DNA from: an uncultured Pseudomonadota bacterium
GTDB lineage: Bacteria; Myxococcota_A; UBA796; CAJQPC01
Assembly: GCA_913060515.1 (NCBI GenBank)
Contig: CAJXRZ010000061.1
Coordinates: forward strand, 1-36,820
Direction of reading: 5' to 3'
Length of the DNA stretch: 36,820 nucleotides
Part shown: in pieces, positions 14,244 to 22,825 of the stretch
How the letters are laid out: each line of letters begins with the position of its first letter
How positions within the stretch are numbered: the first letter of the stretch is position 1
Notes under the pieces: model-generated
The model's input: the letters and a program-made list of their open reading frames with translations, nothing else
Told to the model about the DNA's origin: nothing
Database searches by the model: none
Position numbers and translations under genes: made by a program

Positions 14244-15485
14244 TCAGCCGCCGAGCTTCTTGAGCAAGGCAGGCAGGTCCACGCCCACACCGGCCTTGAT
14301 CTCCTCGGAGAAGGTCGCAGCCTTGGCGGCGTTGCTGTTCTTGTCGCCCTTGGGCAGCACGGTCATCTTGTTGATCTTCACCTCTTGGATGGTGCCGACC
14401 AGCGAGACCATCACCTTCTCGAGCTTCTGCATCAGGAAGATGTCGCGGGCCGCATCGCCACCCTGCTTCCAGGTCACGATCATGGCTTCCAGGACGTTGG
14501 CGCTTGCCTTTCCGTCCTCGATGACCTTGGCAGCCTTCGCCTTTGCGTCGGCCTGCTTGGCCTCCATGTCCGCGTGGGCGGGGGCGACCACGTCGGCCTC
14601 CAGGCGGCGACGAATCTGCTCGACGCGTGCCTCCTGAACCATCATCTCGGAGCTGGCGCGGGCCACCAGAGCCTGAACCTCACCGACCTCTTTGGCGACC
14701 AAGGCCGCCTTGCGGGTCTGAGCATCCTTGACCTGTCGGGCAATGTCCGCCCGGGCCATGGCGATCTCCGCCTCACACTCGGTGATGCGGGCACGCTCGC
14801 GTGCCTCGGCGTCCTTGATCATGGACTCGGCGTTGGCCTCGGCCTCTGCGATCTTGGCGCGGCGCAGCAGCTCCGCGCTGGTCTTGCGACCAATGGAGTC
14901 CAGGTAGCCCACCTCGTCGCTGACGTTCTGCACCTTCAAGGTGTCCAACACCAGACCCAAGGCGGAGAGGTCCTCCTCGGCTTCTTCCAACAGCTTCTCA
15001 GCGAACGCGATCTTGTCCTCGTTCACCTCTTCCGGGGTGAGCTGGCTGAGTACGCCACGGAGGTTCCCCTCCAGGGTGTCCTTGGCCACGCGGATGATCT
15101 CCTCGCGGGGGCGGTCCAGGAAGCGCTGAAGGGCGTTGCCCAGGACAGGCTCATGGCCAGCGACCTTGAGGTTGGCCACACCCTGAACGTTCAGGGGAAT
15201 GCCGCCCTTGGAGTAGGCGCCGGTGACCGAGACATCCACGGTCATGTTGGTCAGGTCCATGCTGGAGACCGTCTCAAAGAGCGGAATCCGGATGCGTCGA
15301 CCACCGCGTCGCAGCACGTAGCCAGGGTTGTTGGGGTCCCCTTCGACCCAGGTCGTTCCGGAGAAGACCAAGACCTCGTTGGGGCCCGCGATGAAGAGCA
15401 GGTTCTTGATGGTGAGGTACAGAGCCAAACCACCAAAGCCCAGGAAGATGGCGCCAACCACCAGTGCAGTGAGGATCTCTTCCAT
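14244..15485 (-). CDS. SPFH/band-7 (flotillin-like) membrane protein B
   Basis: 413 residues. One N-terminal membrane segment (about 7-32, LVVGAIFLGFGGLALYLTI), an SPFH domain (about 35-200, with AYSKGGIPLNVQGVANLKV and GNLRGVLSQLTPEEVNED), then a long Glu/Ala/Lys coiled coil to about 340 and a short C-terminal region. Flotillin-like proteins assemble into membrane cages and order lipid microdomains. It is a clear paralogue of the preceding gene: both share YSKGGIPLNV and LTPEEVNED. The start ATG overlaps the previous stop (TAATG) behind an excellent GGAGGTGA, so the two paralogues are probably made in fixed ratio and may form mixed oligomers (inference). Confidence 0.9.
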   Translation of the reverse strand: MEEILTALVVGAIFLGFGGLALYLTIKNLLFIAGPNEVLVFSGTTWVEGDPNNPGYVLRRGGRRIRIPLFETVSSMDLTNMTVDVSVTGAYSKGGIPLNVQGVANLKVAGHEPVLGNALQRFLDRPREEIIRVAKDTLEGNLRGVLSQLTPEEVNEDKIAFAEKLLEEAEEDLSALGLVLDTLKVQNVSDEVGYLDSIGRKTSAELLRRAKIAEAEANAESMIKDAEARERARITECEAEIAMARADIARQVKDAQTRKAALVAKEVGEVQALVARASSEMMVQEARVEQIRRRLEADVVAPAHADMEAKQADAKAKAAKVIEDGKASANVLEAMIVTWKQGGDAARDIFLMQKLEKVMVSLVGTIQEVKINKMTVLPKGDKNSNAAKAATFSEEIKAGVGVDLPALLKKLGG

Positions 15486-16786
15486 TACTTCACCTCCTTC
15501 GCTTCAATGATCATCGGGTCTGGCTTTGAAGCGCTTCCCAGGATGCCGACCACGTCGACACCGGTGCTCGCCTCCAGCTCCTTGAGGATGCTGGCGACCA
15601 TCGCCGGGTAGGACGCCACGTGGGCAGGCAAGGCCGTTCCATCGCCGTTGTCGAGCAGGTTGACCTCGTCAATCTCAATGGCATTGACTCGCTGAACCAC
15701 AGTGTTCAGGACGGTCTCCAAGTTCTGAATCAAGAAGATGTCCTTGGCATCGGAGCCAGCCTTCTTCCATGCCTCAGTCATCAACGAGAGCACGTAGGCC
15801 GCAGCCCGACCCTCTTGCTCCGAGTAGGAGGCATCTCCGGTGGCCCGGAAGGATGCCGCTTGTTGCGCTGCCTGAGCCGGCAGAACCACGTCTGCGTTCA
15901 AGCGCAACTCCTCCAGCTTCTTTCGAATGTCCTGGAGCTCCAGCTCAGCCTCTGCGCGGGCCTGGGCGGCAGCCGCCTGGGTGCGCTCACGCTCGGACTG
16001 GGCCTCTGCCAGAAGCTCGGCCTTGATCTGCATGACCTGGTTCTCGGCCTCGACGATCTTGGTCTGGGCCATGGAGTTGGCGACCTCGCCAGCCTGACGC
16101 GCACGCGCCTCGGACTGCTCGGCCAGGGAGAGGTTGTTGGCCTCGGCCACCTCGGCGTCGCGGATGACGTGGGCGATCTGCTTGCGACCGATGGAGTTGA
16201 GGTAGTTCACGTCGTCGGAGACAGCCTGAATCTTCAGGGTGTCCAGACGCAGGCCCAGCTTGTCGAAGTCCTCGTGGGCCTCGTCCTTGAGGGCGTTGGC
16301 GAACTTGAGGCGGTCCTCGTTGACCTCCTCCGGGGTCAGGGTAGCCAGAACGCCACGAAGGTGACCCTCCAGGGTCTCCTTGGCCACGCGCTTGATCTCC
16401 GAGGGGTCACGGCCCAGGAAACGCTCGATGGCGTTGCCAACCAAGTCGTTGTTCTTGGACACCTTCACGTTGGCCACTGCGTGCACGTTCAGGGGGATTC
16501 CGCCCTTGGAGTACGCGTTGGTCGTGTGGATATCAATGGCAATGTTCCGGCAGTCCATGCGCTCAGCGCGCTCGATGACCGGAATGGCCCATGCCCGACC
16601 GCCGTAGATCACGCGGTACCCCTTCTCCACGCCGTTCTCGACGCGTTGACCACCCGAGAACACCAGGATTTCATGGGGCTCGCAGATGTAGAGGAATTGC
16701 TTGGCCACAACGGCGATAAAGCCGATGGTCATCACCGCGACGGCGCTGCCGCACAACAGCCCAACGAGGGCCTCACCGATTCCCAT
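15485..16786 (-). CDS. SPFH/band-7 (flotillin-like) membrane protein A
   Basis: 433 residues from ATG 16786, chosen because AGGAG stands five bases upstream; a GTG directly after the previous stop (16831) would add 15 polar residues before the membrane segment. The N-terminal hydrophobic stretch is about 5-38 (VGLLCGSAVAVMTIGFIAVV). The SPFH domain follows with YEIC-like linker, AYSKGGIPLNVHAVANVKV and HLRGVLATLTPEEVNEDRL. A coiled coil rich in Ala/Glu/Gln spans about 215-320. The C-terminus (ASTGVDVVGILG) resembles that of paralogue B (GVGVDLPALL). Middle gene of the NfeD-SPFH-SPFH operon. Confidence 0.9.
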   Translation of the reverse strand: MGIGEALVGLLCGSAVAVMTIGFIAVVAKQFLYICEPHEILVFSGGQRVENGVEKGYRVIYGGRAWAIPVIERAERMDCRNIAIDIHTTNAYSKGGIPLNVHAVANVKVSKNNDLVGNAIERFLGRDPSEIKRVAKETLEGHLRGVLATLTPEEVNEDRLKFANALKDEAHEDFDKLGLRLDTLKIQAVSDDVNYLNSIGRKQIAHVIRDAEVAEANNLSLAEQSEARARQAGEVANSMAQTKIVEAENQVMQIKAELLAEAQSERERTQAAAAQARAEAELELQDIRKKLEELRLNADVVLPAQAAQQAASFRATGDASYSEQEGRAAAYVLSLMTEAWKKAGSDAKDIFLIQNLETVLNTVVQRVNAIEIDEVNLLDNGDGTALPAHVASYPAMVASILKELEASTGVDVVGILGSASKPDPMIIEAKEVK

Positions 16787-16831
16787 TGCTACTCCTAAAC
16801 GCAGGCATTCTGCTCCTTTGGGTTTGCTCAC

Positions 16832-17593
16832 TCATTGCTGCTGCCGCCGCTTCTGGGCGCGTAGCGCAGCTTTCTTCTTTTCCGCTGTCGCGTCGGAGAC
16901 GCTCAAGTCGTCCAAGGTTGGCATGCGGATGACTTGGGCGATGTGACCGTCCAAGCTGATCAACAGCACCTTCTCTCCCCGCTTCAAGTCGTCCTGGCTC
17001 TCCGCCTTGAACTCCGCGACGCTGCCCCCAAGCTTGGTCCGCACCTTGCCCGCTTTGCCCGGCCGGATGTCCAAGACAACCTCGGCCTCGGTGCCCACCA
17101 GAGTGTCCGAGCGGGTCTCAGAGGACGAGGACTTGAGCTTGAGCCAACGGAAGACGGTGGCCGAGCCATAGCCAATGCCCAAGCCCATGATGATAGCCGA
17201 GGGAATGTGCACCACTTCGGAGACCTGCAAGAGGCTCAGGACAGCGCCGATGCCGCCGAAGGAAGCCGCAAAGTAGGTCCAGAAGCGCAGAGAGAGGAAG
17301 GGGTTGAAGATCAGAAGGTCGGCCGCATCTCCAGCCGAGCTCAGATCCAGCTCCTTGGACGCGCCATGGGCGACGTCCGCCAGGTCCTGATCCGCGTCGA
17401 AGTCCCCTTCCGCCTCCAGCTCGACGTCCATGTCTACGTGGGCATCGCCGACGTGGACGTGGCCCAGGTCGATGTCCTTGTCCACCTCGATCCCGCCGTC
17501 AGCGTCGTGATCCAGATCTTTGCCTCCGAAGATGACGGAGGCACCAATGAGAACCATGCCGAAGGCCGCAGCGGCCAAGTAAACGGGGAGCAT
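16832..17593 (-). CDS. NfeD/YuaF-like membrane protein with OB-fold, flotillin partner
   Basis: 253 residues. Membrane segment 3-22; then an Asp/His-rich acidic stretch (about 25-75, with DLDHDADGG and GHVHVGDAHVDMDV); two or three further membrane segments about 95-150; then an OB-fold-type domain (about 160-225, LVGTEAEVVLDIRPGKAGKV, GEKVLLISLDGHIAQV) and a basic Lys/Arg/Gln tail. Proteins of this type are commonly encoded beside flotillins and assist microdomain assembly. Transcribed first in the three-gene operon. The acidic His-bearing loop may bind divalent metal (inference). Upstream (17594-17687) no clear promoter is visible. Confidence 0.85.
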   Translation of the reverse strand: MLPVYLAAAAFGMVLIGASVIFGGKDLDHDADGGIEVDKDIDLGHVHVGDAHVDMDVELEAEGDFDADQDLADVAHGASKELDLSSAGDAADLLIFNPFLSLRFWTYFAASFGGIGAVLSLLQVSEVVHIPSAIIMGLGIGYGSATVFRWLKLKSSSSETRSDTLVGTEAEVVLDIRPGKAGKVRTKLGGSVAEFKAESQDDLKRGEKVLLISLDGHIAQVIRMPTLDDLSVSDATAEKKKAALRAQKRRQQQ

Positions 17594-17687
17594 CGAATCC
17601 GGGGGGTGAGTTGACTTGGGTGAAGCCTACCGCCAATGCGGGCTTCCTCGTACCAAGGGATGCACGGGATACGCGGAATCAAGCACT

Positions 17688-18056
17688 CTATTGCGGTGTT
17701 GACAGCGCCTTTTCGGCCTGAACGGCCAAGGCGATCCAGCCGCTGATAAAGGCTACACCGCCAATTGGCGTGATCGCGCCCAAGATGCCCATGTCCAGCA
17801 AGACCAAAGCGGACAAGCTGCCAGAAAAAACGACGATCCCCACCGTCCAGAGCACACCCACTGCGCGGGGGGTGCTAGGCAACAGACTCAAGCCGCACAG
17901 TGCGAGTCCATGGACCAGCATGTACCGGACCCCTGTGTTCCAGGTTCCCAGGCGATCTGGGGTGACCCGGTCTTCAAGTCCATGTGCCCCAAAGGCGCCC
18001 ATGATGACGGCCAGCGCCATCACCGCCGCTCCGATCTTTAGCCACTTGCTGTTCAT
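17688..18056 (-). CDS. DUF423 family small membrane protein
   Basis: 122 residues, four hydrophobic segments (about 7-24, 44-60, 66-84, 90-110). The family signature MGAFGAHGLEDRV follows the first segment, and the TPIGG(V/L) motif is near the end. DUF423 (YgdD-like) proteins are widespread inner-membrane proteins of unknown function. The gene stands alone: the next gene on this strand begins 94 bases downstream, and the amylase gene diverges on the other strand. The ATG at 18056 leaves only about 70 bases for both promoters. Confidence 0.88.
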   Translation of the reverse strand: MNSKWLKIGAAVMALAVIMGAFGAHGLEDRVTPDRLGTWNTGVRYMLVHGLALCGLSLLPSTPRAVGVLWTVGIVVFSGSLSALVLLDMGILGAITPIGGVAFISGWIALAVQAEKALSTPQ

Positions 18057-18128
18057 CCTTAGGCTCTAACCCGGGCCACACCTGTGCAGAATGGGGGCAT
18101 CGCCGGTCTGAAGAATCTGGAGGCGTCG

Positions 18129-20564
18129 ATGGTCTTGATCGTTCAGCTCTTGGGATGCGCTTGGTGCCGCGGATTGGCTCCCGCTCCCATCTTGGATGCA
18201 CCCGATGTTCTTCAGACTGCGGAGGGCGAGACGCTGGTGGTCGACCTATCGCCCTGGGTCGAGAGCCACGCGGCCGAGGACTTGTTCTGGGAAATTCAGG
18301 AAGGACCTGGTTTTGTCGCGGACATCAGCGGTGAGACTCTGCGGATCGTGCCGGACTTGGGCTTTGAGGGAGAGACCCAGATCACCCTCTTCGTCAGCGA
18401 AGGAGAGCCGGGACAGGCGGACCAGTGCGCCGACTTGGCCGAGGTCACGGTGCCCATCATGGTGGGCACCAGCGGCCCTGAGGTGGATTGCCGCAGCACC
18501 TTCATCTACCAGGCGCAGGGCGATCCCGACACGGTCGCGCTCGCCGGATCCTTCAACGGCTGGGACGTGAGCGCCGATGCGCTGATCCAGCAGACGGATG
18601 GGAGCTGGTCCCTTGACCTGGAGCTTCCCCCAGGCGCTTACGAGTACAAGTTCGTCGAGCTCTCCTACGGAGACGGTGGCCGCACGGAAGACTGGGTCTG
18701 CGACCCCCTCTCGGCCGCACAACAGTGCGACGAGGGCTACAGCTGGAACCCTTCCTGCACCCTGGGCCAAGAGAGCTGCAACAGCCTGCTCATCGTTCCC
18801 GAGTGCAGCCTGCCCACCTCCGAGCTCAGCGTGTTGAACATCGACCGCGAAGGTGGCCGGGTAGACGTGGAGCTGGTGGCCTCGCCTGGGGAAGGGGCTG
18901 GTGAGATTGCCGAAGTGGTGGCCACTCTAGACGGGGCCGAGGTGTACCGCGGGGAGCTCACCCCCCTCACCTTCTCTGAGCTTGAGCCCGGACGACACAC
19001 TCTGCGCATCGACGTCTGGGATGACGCCGGCGCCCAGGCCGAGCAGCTCTATGTGCCCTTCTGGAGCGACGAGGGCTCCTGGGAGCGGGGCCTGATGTAC
19101 TACGTCTTCGTGGACCGCTTCAACGACGGGGACCTCAGCCTCAACACCCAGGAAGGCGCCAGTCATGCCCTCACGGACTACCTGGGCGGCGACTGGCAAG
19201 GGGTCATCGACAAGCTGGACTACCTGGACGAGCTGGGGGTCACGGTGATCTGGCTCACGGCGCCCCAAGACAACGGCGAGGGCGCCTGGGGCGACTCCTG
19301 TGGCGAGAACTACAGCGGCTACCACGGCTACTGGCCCAGCGAGGCCTTCCAGCCCGAGGAGCACTTCGGTACAGACGCCGAACTGCGGGCACTCATCGAC
19401 GGGGCCCACGCCCGCGGAATGCGCGTGCTCACCGACTGGGTGGCCAACCACGTGCACCAGGATCACCCCTACTACCAGGACAACCCGGAGTGGTTCAACG
19501 AGCAGCTCATCTGCCAAGGTGACGTGTGGAACACCGACCCTGAGACTTGCTGGTTCGATAGTTTCCTACCGGACTTTCGCTACTACGACACCGAGCCTCT
19601 ACAGGTCTCCGTGGACGATGCGATGTGGTGGGTCAAGGAGTACGAGCTGGACGGCTACCGGGTGGATGCGGTCAAGCACATGCCCCACAGCCTCTTCTTC
19701 AACTTCCAGAGCCGGGTTCACAGCGAGATCGAGCACCGTCATGCGGGCGGCGACGAGGACTTCTACACCGTTGGCGAGACCTTCACCGGAGACCGCGGGC
19801 TGATCAAGGAGTACGTCAACGAGCAGGAGCTCGACGCCCAGTTCGACTTTACGCTCTACTGGTCCATCCTCTCGGCCATCGGGCGAAACGAGAGCAGTTT
19901 GATGGACTTGGAGCGCACCTTTGAAGGAAGTGAGGAAGCCTACCGCGGCTACCTGATGTCCACCTTCTTGGGCAACCACGACGTGGAACGCTTCATCGCC
20001 CACTCCGCCGGCGAGGTCAACAGCCTCTACGGGGACGGCGCCTGCCCAGACGGTCCCATCCGCGGCCCAGACGACTCTCCCGAATGGGATGAGCCCTACC
20101 TGCGCCTCCAGCTCGCCTGGACCTATCTGCTCACCCACGAAGGGCTCCCCCTGGTCTACTACGGGGACGAGATCGGACTCTCCGGCTACCACGACCCGGA
20201 CAACCGCCAGATGATGGTCTGGGAAGATGAGTGGTCTTGGCGGGAGCAGCAGGTTCACGAGCACGTCTCGACCCTGGGTCAGGCCCGCAAGCAGCACCCA
20301 TCCATGGCCATCGGCGAGCGCACCATCTGGTGGGAGGAGGCCGATGTCTTGGCGTGGGCGCGGGTTCACCAGGACGATGAGATGCTGGCCATCCTGAACC
20401 GCTCCTGGAGCGACCGCACCCTGGACAACAGCCTGAGCTTCGCCGGACTGACCCCAGGGGCGACCTATGTGGACCTGCTCAGCGGCGACCGCTTCACCGC
20501 CAACGGCGACTCCATCTCCATTTGGATGCCCGGGATGAGCTCCCGGGTCTTGGTCCTGGAGTAG
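18129..20564 (+). CDS. Lipoprotein alpha-amylase family (GH13) enzyme with N-terminal carbohydrate-binding E-set domain
   Basis: Predicted cell-surface lipoprotein acting on alpha-glucans, 811 residues. Start ATG 18129 has GGAGG five bases upstream and gives the signal MVLIVQLLGC (lipobox LLGC, Cys10). Domains: an Ig-like region (about 20-115), a CBM48/AMPK-type E-set (about 122-180; VALAGSFNGWDVS, GAYEYKFV), a second Ig-like region (about 235-310), then the GH13 barrel. Catalytic residues are Asp513 (GYRVDAVKH), Glu550 (VGETF) and Asp618 (FLGNHDVERF). The barrel is typical: YYVFVDRFNDGD at the start, GYHGYWPSEAF, DWVANHV, and a C-terminal beta domain. Many Cys in the N-terminal part fit an exported enzyme. 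Substrate (starch, maltodextrin or cyclodextrin) cannot be read. It converges with the next gene. Confidence 0.93.
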   Translation: MVLIVQLLGCAWCRGLAPAPILDAPDVLQTAEGETLVVDLSPWVESHAAEDLFWEIQEGPGFVADISGETLRIVPDLGFEGETQITLFVSEGEPGQADQCADLAEVTVPIMVGTSGPEVDCRSTFIYQAQGDPDTVALAGSFNGWDVSADALIQQTDGSWSLDLELPPGAYEYKFVELSYGDGGRTEDWVCDPLSAAQQCDEGYSWNPSCTLGQESCNSLLIVPECSLPTSELSVLNIDREGGRVDVELVASPGEGAGEIAEVVATLDGAEVYRGELTPLTFSELEPGRHTLRIDVWDDAGAQAEQLYVPFWSDEGSWERGLMYYVFVDRFNDGDLSLNTQEGASHALTDYLGGDWQGVIDKLDYLDELGVTVIWLTAPQDNGEGAWGDSCGENYSGYHGYWPSEAFQPEEHFGTDAELRALIDGAHARGMRVLTDWVANHVHQDHPYYQDNPEWFNEQLICQGDVWNTDPETCWFDSFLPDFRYYDTEPLQVSVDDAMWWVKEYELDGYRVDAVKHMPHSLFFNFQSRVHSEIEHRHAGGDEDFYTVGETFTGDRGLIKEYVNEQELDAQFDFTLYWSILSAIGRNESSLMDLERTFEGSEEAYRGYLMSTFLGNHDVERFIAHSAGEVNSLYGDGACPDGPIRGPDDSPEWDEPYLRLQLAWTYLLTHEGLPLVYYGDEIGLSGYHDPDNRQMMVWEDEWSWREQQVHEHVSTLGQARKQHPSMAIGERTIWWEEADVLAWARVHQDDEMLAILNRSWSDRTLDNSLSFAGLTPGATYVDLLSGDRFTANGDSISIWMPGMSSRVLVLE
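20529..20547. terminator. GC hairpin between convergent amylase and envelope-protein genes
   Basis: CCCGGGA and TCCCGGG pair perfectly around TGAGC. It lies in the last codons of the amylase gene and 27 bases past the stop of the minus-strand gene at 20574. No T-run follows on either side, so termination is only plausible. Confidence 0.3.
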
Positions 20565-20573
20565 AGCGGCCTC

Positions 20574-22772
20574 TCAGAATCCCGATGCGCTGATGGACAG
20601 ATGCCCTCCAAGGGAGCCGTCCTCCATCGCACTGGGCATGGCCATCACGCTCCACTGCCCAGGCAGGTCAAGGCGGGGCTTGGCCAGCACAAGGCTGTTT
20701 GTCTTGGAGCGGTTCATCTCCCAGAAGGAGCCGGCCCCGAGCCCAACGACGCTGCCAACGACCGCACCTGCGGCGACGGCTTGTCCGTTGTCGGAGGAGA
20801 GCGCGACGATCATCGCCCCCATGGTCGCTCCACCGATGCCGACCAGCTGAGGACGCACGGTCTGGCGAGGTTCAACCCCAAGGGCCACCAAGCCAATGCC
20901 GGCCCCAACCCCCGCATCGATGCCCAAGGCGGAGGTCAGCAAGAGACCTTCGGGGTCCCCGTTCGGCACAAAGGCGATGGGCATGAGGGTGCCGAACCAG
21001 GCTCCCCAGAGCGCCGAGCTCCCGTAGAACGCCATGTTCTCCGCTTGCGGGTCCACAAAGGGAGAGATCGCCGTCGAGGCCAGTCCGGTGAGTCCGCCCG
21101 CAGTGAGCATCAGTCCGAGGCCCTGCGAGCTGTCGAAGTCCGTGTTCCTGGCGGCAGCGTACTGCCCCAGAAGCAAACCCTCGGCCGTCGCTATCGGCAC
21201 CGCGACCATGTGCATGGCGCGGTCGCCGTCGCTCATGTCCAACAACTTGTGGGAGGCCAGACCACCCGCCAAACCCACGCTTCCACCGATGGCCGTGCCG
21301 GCCAAGGTGTTGGCCTCGGTGGCGCCAAAGAGCAGCGGAAGGCCGCCTCCCAAACCATTGCCCAAGACCGTTCCCCACCCGGCCAAGGCCAGCTGCTCAC
21401 CGCTCACTGGGTAGAACTCCGTGGCGATCAAGGTGCCACCAAAGCCCGCCGAGGCCGCAAAGAGCGCCAAGCTGCCGGTGTCTATGTTGCTCGGTCCATC
21501 CATCCCGTACTCAGCCGAGCTGATCAACAGAGCCGAGGCAAGGGCAGCCTCCCCTGAGACCAGAGAAGCCAGGGCATAAGATTCGGCCTGGGGGTCAAAC
21601 TGCGAGCGCAGCACGGTCTGGGCGCCGATGCCCAGCGCCGCACCGGCCAAGGTCGCGCCGTAGCGATTGCGGTCCCAGGTTTGGTACTCCGCTGGCGTGC
21701 AGTTGACGCCGAAGGAGCAGTCCTGCCTGGCCGGGTAAGTGGCCAAGTTGTAGGCGCTCACTCCGAGCCCCATCCCCACAACGCCCGCCACGTTCATCTC
21801 GATGGCGTCATCCAAGGTGGGGTTGTGCTTCATGCGGGCCCAGCCCAGACCAGCGCCTCCACCCACTCCAATGACCCGCACCAGGGCGCGCACGTTCTGG
21901 TCGTTGTCCCAGTTCACCAACCAGTTGTTGGTCATCTGTGCGCCGACCAGTCCCCAGCTGACGTTGGTGGCATAGCGGGCTCCTTGCCCTTCGGTCACGG
22001 GATTGGTCAGCCCGTAGGTCAAGCCGGTGCCCACACCGATCATGCTGCCACCAATGGCGCCGATGGCCGTGGCTGCATCCGACTGCCCCCAGACTCCGAC
22101 GGAGCCAAGCATCACGCCGCCGGCCACACCGTTTCCTGCAGTAAAGAGCGCCACGCCGACGGGAGCGCTGCTGCCCACGGCTGGACCAGAAGCGGCGACG
22201 ATGACCGGGTAGGCGCGGGAGGCAGCGTCCCCTGCCTCGGTGCGCAAGCTTCGCGGCAGGCCCTCGTCTCGCGAGAGCTCCACCAGCGCACGGCCCGCGC
22301 CGTCCATGCCGGCGCTCTCCAGAGCGGCGATACCCTGGTTGCGTGCGCTGGTGTTGAGCTGAGAGGAGTTGACCACAAAGGTCGCCAGCGCGATGCCCTC
22401 GTCTTCCGAGAGCAGAAAGGCCAAACGCATGGCCTCGTCCCGGATGGCAGCGCTGCGCGAGAAGCTGGCGGCCCGCAACACCGGCATGACGGCGGGGTTG
22501 CCCGACTCCGCCAAGACCTTCAGCGCAGCCTTGCGCTCTGCAGTCTTCTGAGCGGGGTCCAGAGCGACGGAGGCCGCATCGAGCAGAGCCTGAGATTCTG
22601 CACCCTGAGTGGCCAGGGCCTGCTCAAGCTGGGCCAGCTGGGCTTGGCTTGCGGCCAACTCCGCCTGGGAAGCCAACATGGCCTCGGCTGCGGGGTCTGG
22701 ATCCGACCAAGTCTCCTCAACGACCGTCTCGGGAACTTCCTGGGCTTGTACGAGGGCACACATCCACCACAT
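20574..22772 (-). CDS. Unknown exported protein: coiled coil, HEAT-like repeats, long glycine-rich hydrophobic repeats
   Basis: 732 residues, family not recognised. ATG 22772 has AGGAG seven bases upstream. A very short signal-like start (MWWMCALVQAQ) is followed by an Ala/Gln/Glu coiled coil (about 30-70) and HEAT-like helices (about 72-190; KAALKVLAESGNPAVMPVL). The remaining 500 residues alternate small-residue hydrophobic stretches (GGVMLGSVGVWG, GAIGGSMIGVGTGL) with short polar loops. DPQAES and DPQAEN each head similar stretches, showing internal duplication. The last residues GGHLSISASGF end in Phe, as outer-membrane beta-barrel proteins do. Either a beta-barrel or a glycine-zipper membrane protein; I cannot choose. 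It converges with the amylase gene. Confidence 0.8.
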   Translation of the reverse strand: MWWMCALVQAQEVPETVVEETWSDPDPAAEAMLASQAELAASQAQLAQLEQALATQGAESQALLDAASVALDPAQKTAERKAALKVLAESGNPAVMPVLRAASFSRSAAIRDEAMRLAFLLSEDEGIALATFVVNSSQLNTSARNQGIAALESAGMDGAGRALVELSRDEGLPRSLRTEAGDAASRAYPVIVAASGPAVGSSAPVGVALFTAGNGVAGGVMLGSVGVWGQSDAATAIGAIGGSMIGVGTGLTYGLTNPVTEGQGARYATNVSWGLVGAQMTNNWLVNWDNDQNVRALVRVIGVGGGAGLGWARMKHNPTLDDAIEMNVAGVVGMGLGVSAYNLATYPARQDCSFGVNCTPAEYQTWDRNRYGATLAGAALGIGAQTVLRSQFDPQAESYALASLVSGEAALASALLISSAEYGMDGPSNIDTGSLALFAASAGFGGTLIATEFYPVSGEQLALAGWGTVLGNGLGGGLPLLFGATEANTLAGTAIGGSVGLAGGLASHKLLDMSDGDRAMHMVAVPIATAEGLLLGQYAAARNTDFDSSQGLGLMLTAGGLTGLASTAISPFVDPQAENMAFYGSSALWGAWFGTLMPIAFVPNGDPEGLLLTSALGIDAGVGAGIGLVALGVEPRQTVRPQLVGIGGATMGAMIVALSSDNGQAVAAGAVVGSVVGLGAGSFWEMNRSKTNSLVLAKPRLDLPGQWSVMAMPSAMEDGSLGGHLSISASGF

Positions 22773-22825
22773 CTGAGACTCCTGCTCGTAGAAAAACAGA
22801 GCAAGGCGCGTGCCAAGCTCAACCC

